From contig NC_016109.1 of the NCBI RefSeq assembly GCF_000269985.1, positions 1,116,001 through 1,180,000 of the forward strand: 64,000 bases of DNA, given 5' to 3'. Made by a program: the position numbers and the translations under genes. Below the pieces are notes generated by a model. That model made no database searches and had not been told where the DNA came from. It saw only the letters and a list, made by a program, of their open reading frames with translations. Origin of the DNA: Kitasatospora setae KM-6054. Its GTDB lineage: Bacteria; Actinomycetota; Actinomycetes; Streptomycetales; Streptomycetaceae. This document shows, one piece after another, positions 62,245-64,000 of this stretch; the first letter of the stretch is position 1, and every line of letters starts with the position of its first letter.

Positions 62245-63249
62245 CTAGCCGCACTGACCGGCGAGGCCGGCGGCGTAGGAGCCGCTGACGGCCCAGGGGG
62301 TGAGTTCGATGCCGAAGCCGCTGCGTTCGCCGTCCTGCGTGTGGACGAGCCTGCCGGACAGGTGCACGGTGTCGCCGGATCGGAACGCGCCCGTGTAGGC
62401 CCCGAGGTACGAGCGCATGTGGGTGATCCGGCGGGCGAAGGAGTCGGCCTCGTCGATGGTCGAGTGGAGGATGGTCTTGACCTTGATCCCGTAGACGGCC
62501 GGGGTGGTGAGGCCCTCGGCGTGGTCGGTGATCTTGGCGAGGAGGGAGATCTCGCCGATCTCCTTGGAGCGGATCCGGGCGAAGGTCTTGTCGCGGTCGG
62601 AGCGGAGGGGCTCGCAGTTGACGTGCGCGCCGGCGTCGGCGGTGAGTCCTTGGAGCTTGCGGCGTTCCTGTTTGACGAGGGCGTCGAAGGAACTGCCCTC
62701 CAGGTACTTGGCCCGGCGCAGGTACAGCCGGGTGAGGTCGTTCCCGTCGTACGGCCGGATCAGGTCGGTCTGCCGGAACAGCTCCTGTGCGGCCTGGTAG
62801 CCCTCGGGCCCGTAGCAGACGAGGTCGATGTCCGAGCGTTCGTTGAAGCAGCCGACGAGGAAGGAGCCGGTGACGCCGATCAGGTCCTGGGCGCCGTTCG
62901 CGGTGATCCACTCGGTGATCGCCAGGAGGTCCTTGCCTGCCGGGTTGTCGGCGACCGCGCCGGGGTCCTCGTGGATGGCGGCGAGGGCCTGGCGGCAGGA
63001 GTAGTGGACGGCCGCGTCCTCGCGCGGGAGGCCGGTGATGACGCAGCCGAGGGTGTCGGAGTAGACGTAGCACTCCGGCCTTCCGGCGAGGATGCCGAAG
63101 GACTTCGACACGACGCTGTTCTGCCGGTAGGTCCGGTCGAAGAGCCGCCGGTCGCCTTTCTCGTCGGGGTGGTACTTGACGTAGCCGAGGTAGTGGCTGC
63201 CGGGGTGGCTGTCGCCGATGACCTTGAAGACGACGCCGTGCTGGTCCAT
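62245..63249 (-). CDS. nucleotidyltransferase-fold protein
   Basis: A 334-aa protein with a clear nucleotidyltransferase motif (GSFLVGCFNERSDIDLVCYG; GS then the DxD of SDIDL). Before it lie GYVKYHPDEKGDRRLF and CYVYSDTLGCVITGLPRE, after it LYLRRAKYLEGSSFDALVKQERRKLQG. The ATG at 63249 avoids an overlap with the upstream gene, but has no good ribosome site; the frame extends to 63354, which would overlap by 71 bp, and the N-terminal RDRDYL could be real. The substrate is unknown. Confidence 0.65.
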   Translation of the reverse strand: MDQHGVVFKVIGDSHPGSHYLGYVKYHPDEKGDRRLFDRTYRQNSVVSKSFGILAGRPECYVYSDTLGCVITGLPREDAAVHYSCRQALAAIHEDPGAVADNPAGKDLLAITEWITANGAQDLIGVTGSFLVGCFNERSDIDLVCYGPEGYQAAQELFRQTDLIRPYDGNDLTRLYLRRAKYLEGSSFDALVKQERRKLQGLTADAGAHVNCEPLRSDRDKTFARIRSKEIGEISLLAKITDHAEGLTTPAVYGIKVKTILHSTIDEADSFARRITHMRSYLGAYTGAFRSGDTVHLSGRLVHTQDGERSGFGIELTPWAVSGSYAAGLAGQCG

Positions 63250-63283
63250 CAGGTAGTCGCGGTCGCGGACGGTGGGAACCGGC

Positions 63284-64000
63284 CTACCGGTGTTCGGCGG
63301 TGAACCGTTCCAGGGTGGGAAAGGTGCCGGTGTCGATCGTGTGGGACGACTCATACTGATCGAGTCCCGTCATGAAGAGGGCGCGGCGGTACTGCCACTT
63401 GAGGTGCTTGTCGTGCCGCGTGGGGTCGGTGGGCCGCATGAGGGCGAGGAAGAAGAAGCACTTGACGAACAGGAAGTCGCCCAGGTGCTCGCTCACCCGC
63501 CGCCCGATCAGGGACACGGTGGTCTCGTCGAGCGCGGCGGTGTAGGCGGCGCGCTGTTCCGGGGTGATGCCGTAGCCCTTGCCACCGCCCTTGAAGGCCA
63601 CGATGTCGAGCGCGGGGTAGACGTCGTAGCCGAGCGGGACCGGCCCGTGGTGCTGCCAGTCGATGACGCCGGCCCGGAGGACGTTGGGCAGGCCGTAGTC
63701 CAGGTGTCCGCGCACCGTCGGGAGCCGGGCCAGTCGGCCGAGGGCGTGCTCGACCGCCTCGTGGACGCGCGGGACGTCGAAGTCCGGGTTCTCCTCGAGG
63801 ACCTCGGTCGCGAAGGCCGCCCGCTCGAACCACGGCGTGGCGGGGAGGGGATGCCTCGCCTGGGCCCGTAGGAGCTTCGAGGCGACAGCAGCCGCCGTAC
63901 TGATCACCCGGTGGCCGACCCGACCGTCCCGCCCGGCGTCGGCCAGCGCCTCCTCGTGCAGCGAGGTGTCGCCGATGGCGCGCTCGACGACGAAACGGCG
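63284..64000 (-). CDS. APH-fold phosphotransferase/kinase (partial, 5' end outside window)
   Basis: The reading frame stays open to the window edge, upstream of the GTG at 63907 (VERAIGDTSLHEEALADAG continues the fold), so the gene is truncated here. The catalytic loop HLDYGLPNVL (HxDxxxxN) and the metal motif VIDWQ identify an aminoglycoside-phosphotransferase-like kinase. The C-terminal half is visible. It leads the run with the nucleotidyltransferase and zinc-ribbon proteins, perhaps a small-molecule activation pathway (inference). Confidence 0.7.
   Translation of the reverse strand, partial: RRFVVERAIGDTSLHEEALADAGRDGRVGHRVISTAAAVASKLLRAQARHPLPATPWFERAAFATEVLEENPDFDVPRVHEAVEHALGRLARLPTVRGHLDYGLPNVLRAGVIDWQHHGPVPLGYDVYPALDIVAFKGGGKGYGITPEQRAAYTAALDETTVSLIGRRVSEHLGDFLFVKCFFFLALMRPTDPTRHDKHLKWQYRRALFMTGLDQYESSHTIDTGTFPTLERFTAEHR

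Noticed and set aside
63249-63354. N-terminal extension of the nucleotidyltransferase to 63354
   Set aside because: It would overlap the upstream kinase gene by 71 bp and has no ribosome site, though a few residues before 63249 might be real.

Overview
The window is very GC-rich DNA with dense, strongly codon-biased genes, many GTG starts, ATGA/GTGA overlaps, FCD-GntR, LacI and ROK regulators, ECF sigma factors and LAxTG surface proteins. This fits a filamentous actinomycete of the Streptomyces/Kitasatospora group (inference from composition and gene content). I see no rRNA, tRNA, CRISPR array, transposase or phage gene.

Layout. 1-4144: the tail of an unknown gene, a LacI regulator and two uncharacterised proteins. 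4359-19976: a sialic acid (Neu5Ac) utilisation island. It has an AXE1-type esterase, a FadR-like repressor, an oligopeptide-type ABC importer with a fused permease/ATPase, NanA-like lyase, NanK-like ROK kinase, NanE epimerase, a secreted GH33 sialidase, a second FadR-like repressor and a NanT-like symporter. At least five near-identical palindromes (core GACATCNGATGTC) precede the transcription units, so the two repressors probably share one regulon. 20285-26952: housekeeping and accessory genes (SnoaL-type ECF sigma factor with a divergent DoxX-like protein, VOC protein, LLM oxidoreductase, GNAT acetyltransferase with a possible leader peptide, pyridine nucleotide-disulfide oxidoreductase).

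27110-32544: a two-gene unit with an ATGA overlap, encoding a 1526-aa SF1 helicase fused to a Vsr/DUF559-like nuclease and a HEPN/Abi-like protein. It is a candidate anti-phage defence system. 32756-34580: a SigE-family sigma factor with an overlapping membrane partner, then a strong terminator and a YceI protein. 35452-44078: a six-gene Pst-like operon (842-aa surface protein, PstC, PstA, membrane-anchored PstS, a sortase-fold protein lacking all three catalytic residues, PstB). Further upstream are a secreted 194-aa protein and a free PstS-like protein. The absence of PhoU and of a clear PHO box, and the dead sortase, make this an unusual cell-surface system.

47009-54326: two YegP-like paralogues, an SDR, a HAD hydrolase, and an AraC/UbiX/UbiD aromatic acid decarboxylase locus, then a LacI regulator. 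54578-56617: two tandem, homologous LAFTG-anchored surface proteins with related leaders. 56744-60945: the xylose locus (ROK-type XylR, xylB, divergent xylA) with an operator in the xylA-xylB gap. 61035-64000: a run of three genes (zinc-ribbon protein, nucleotidyltransferase, APH-fold kinase cut by the window edge) of unknown pathway.
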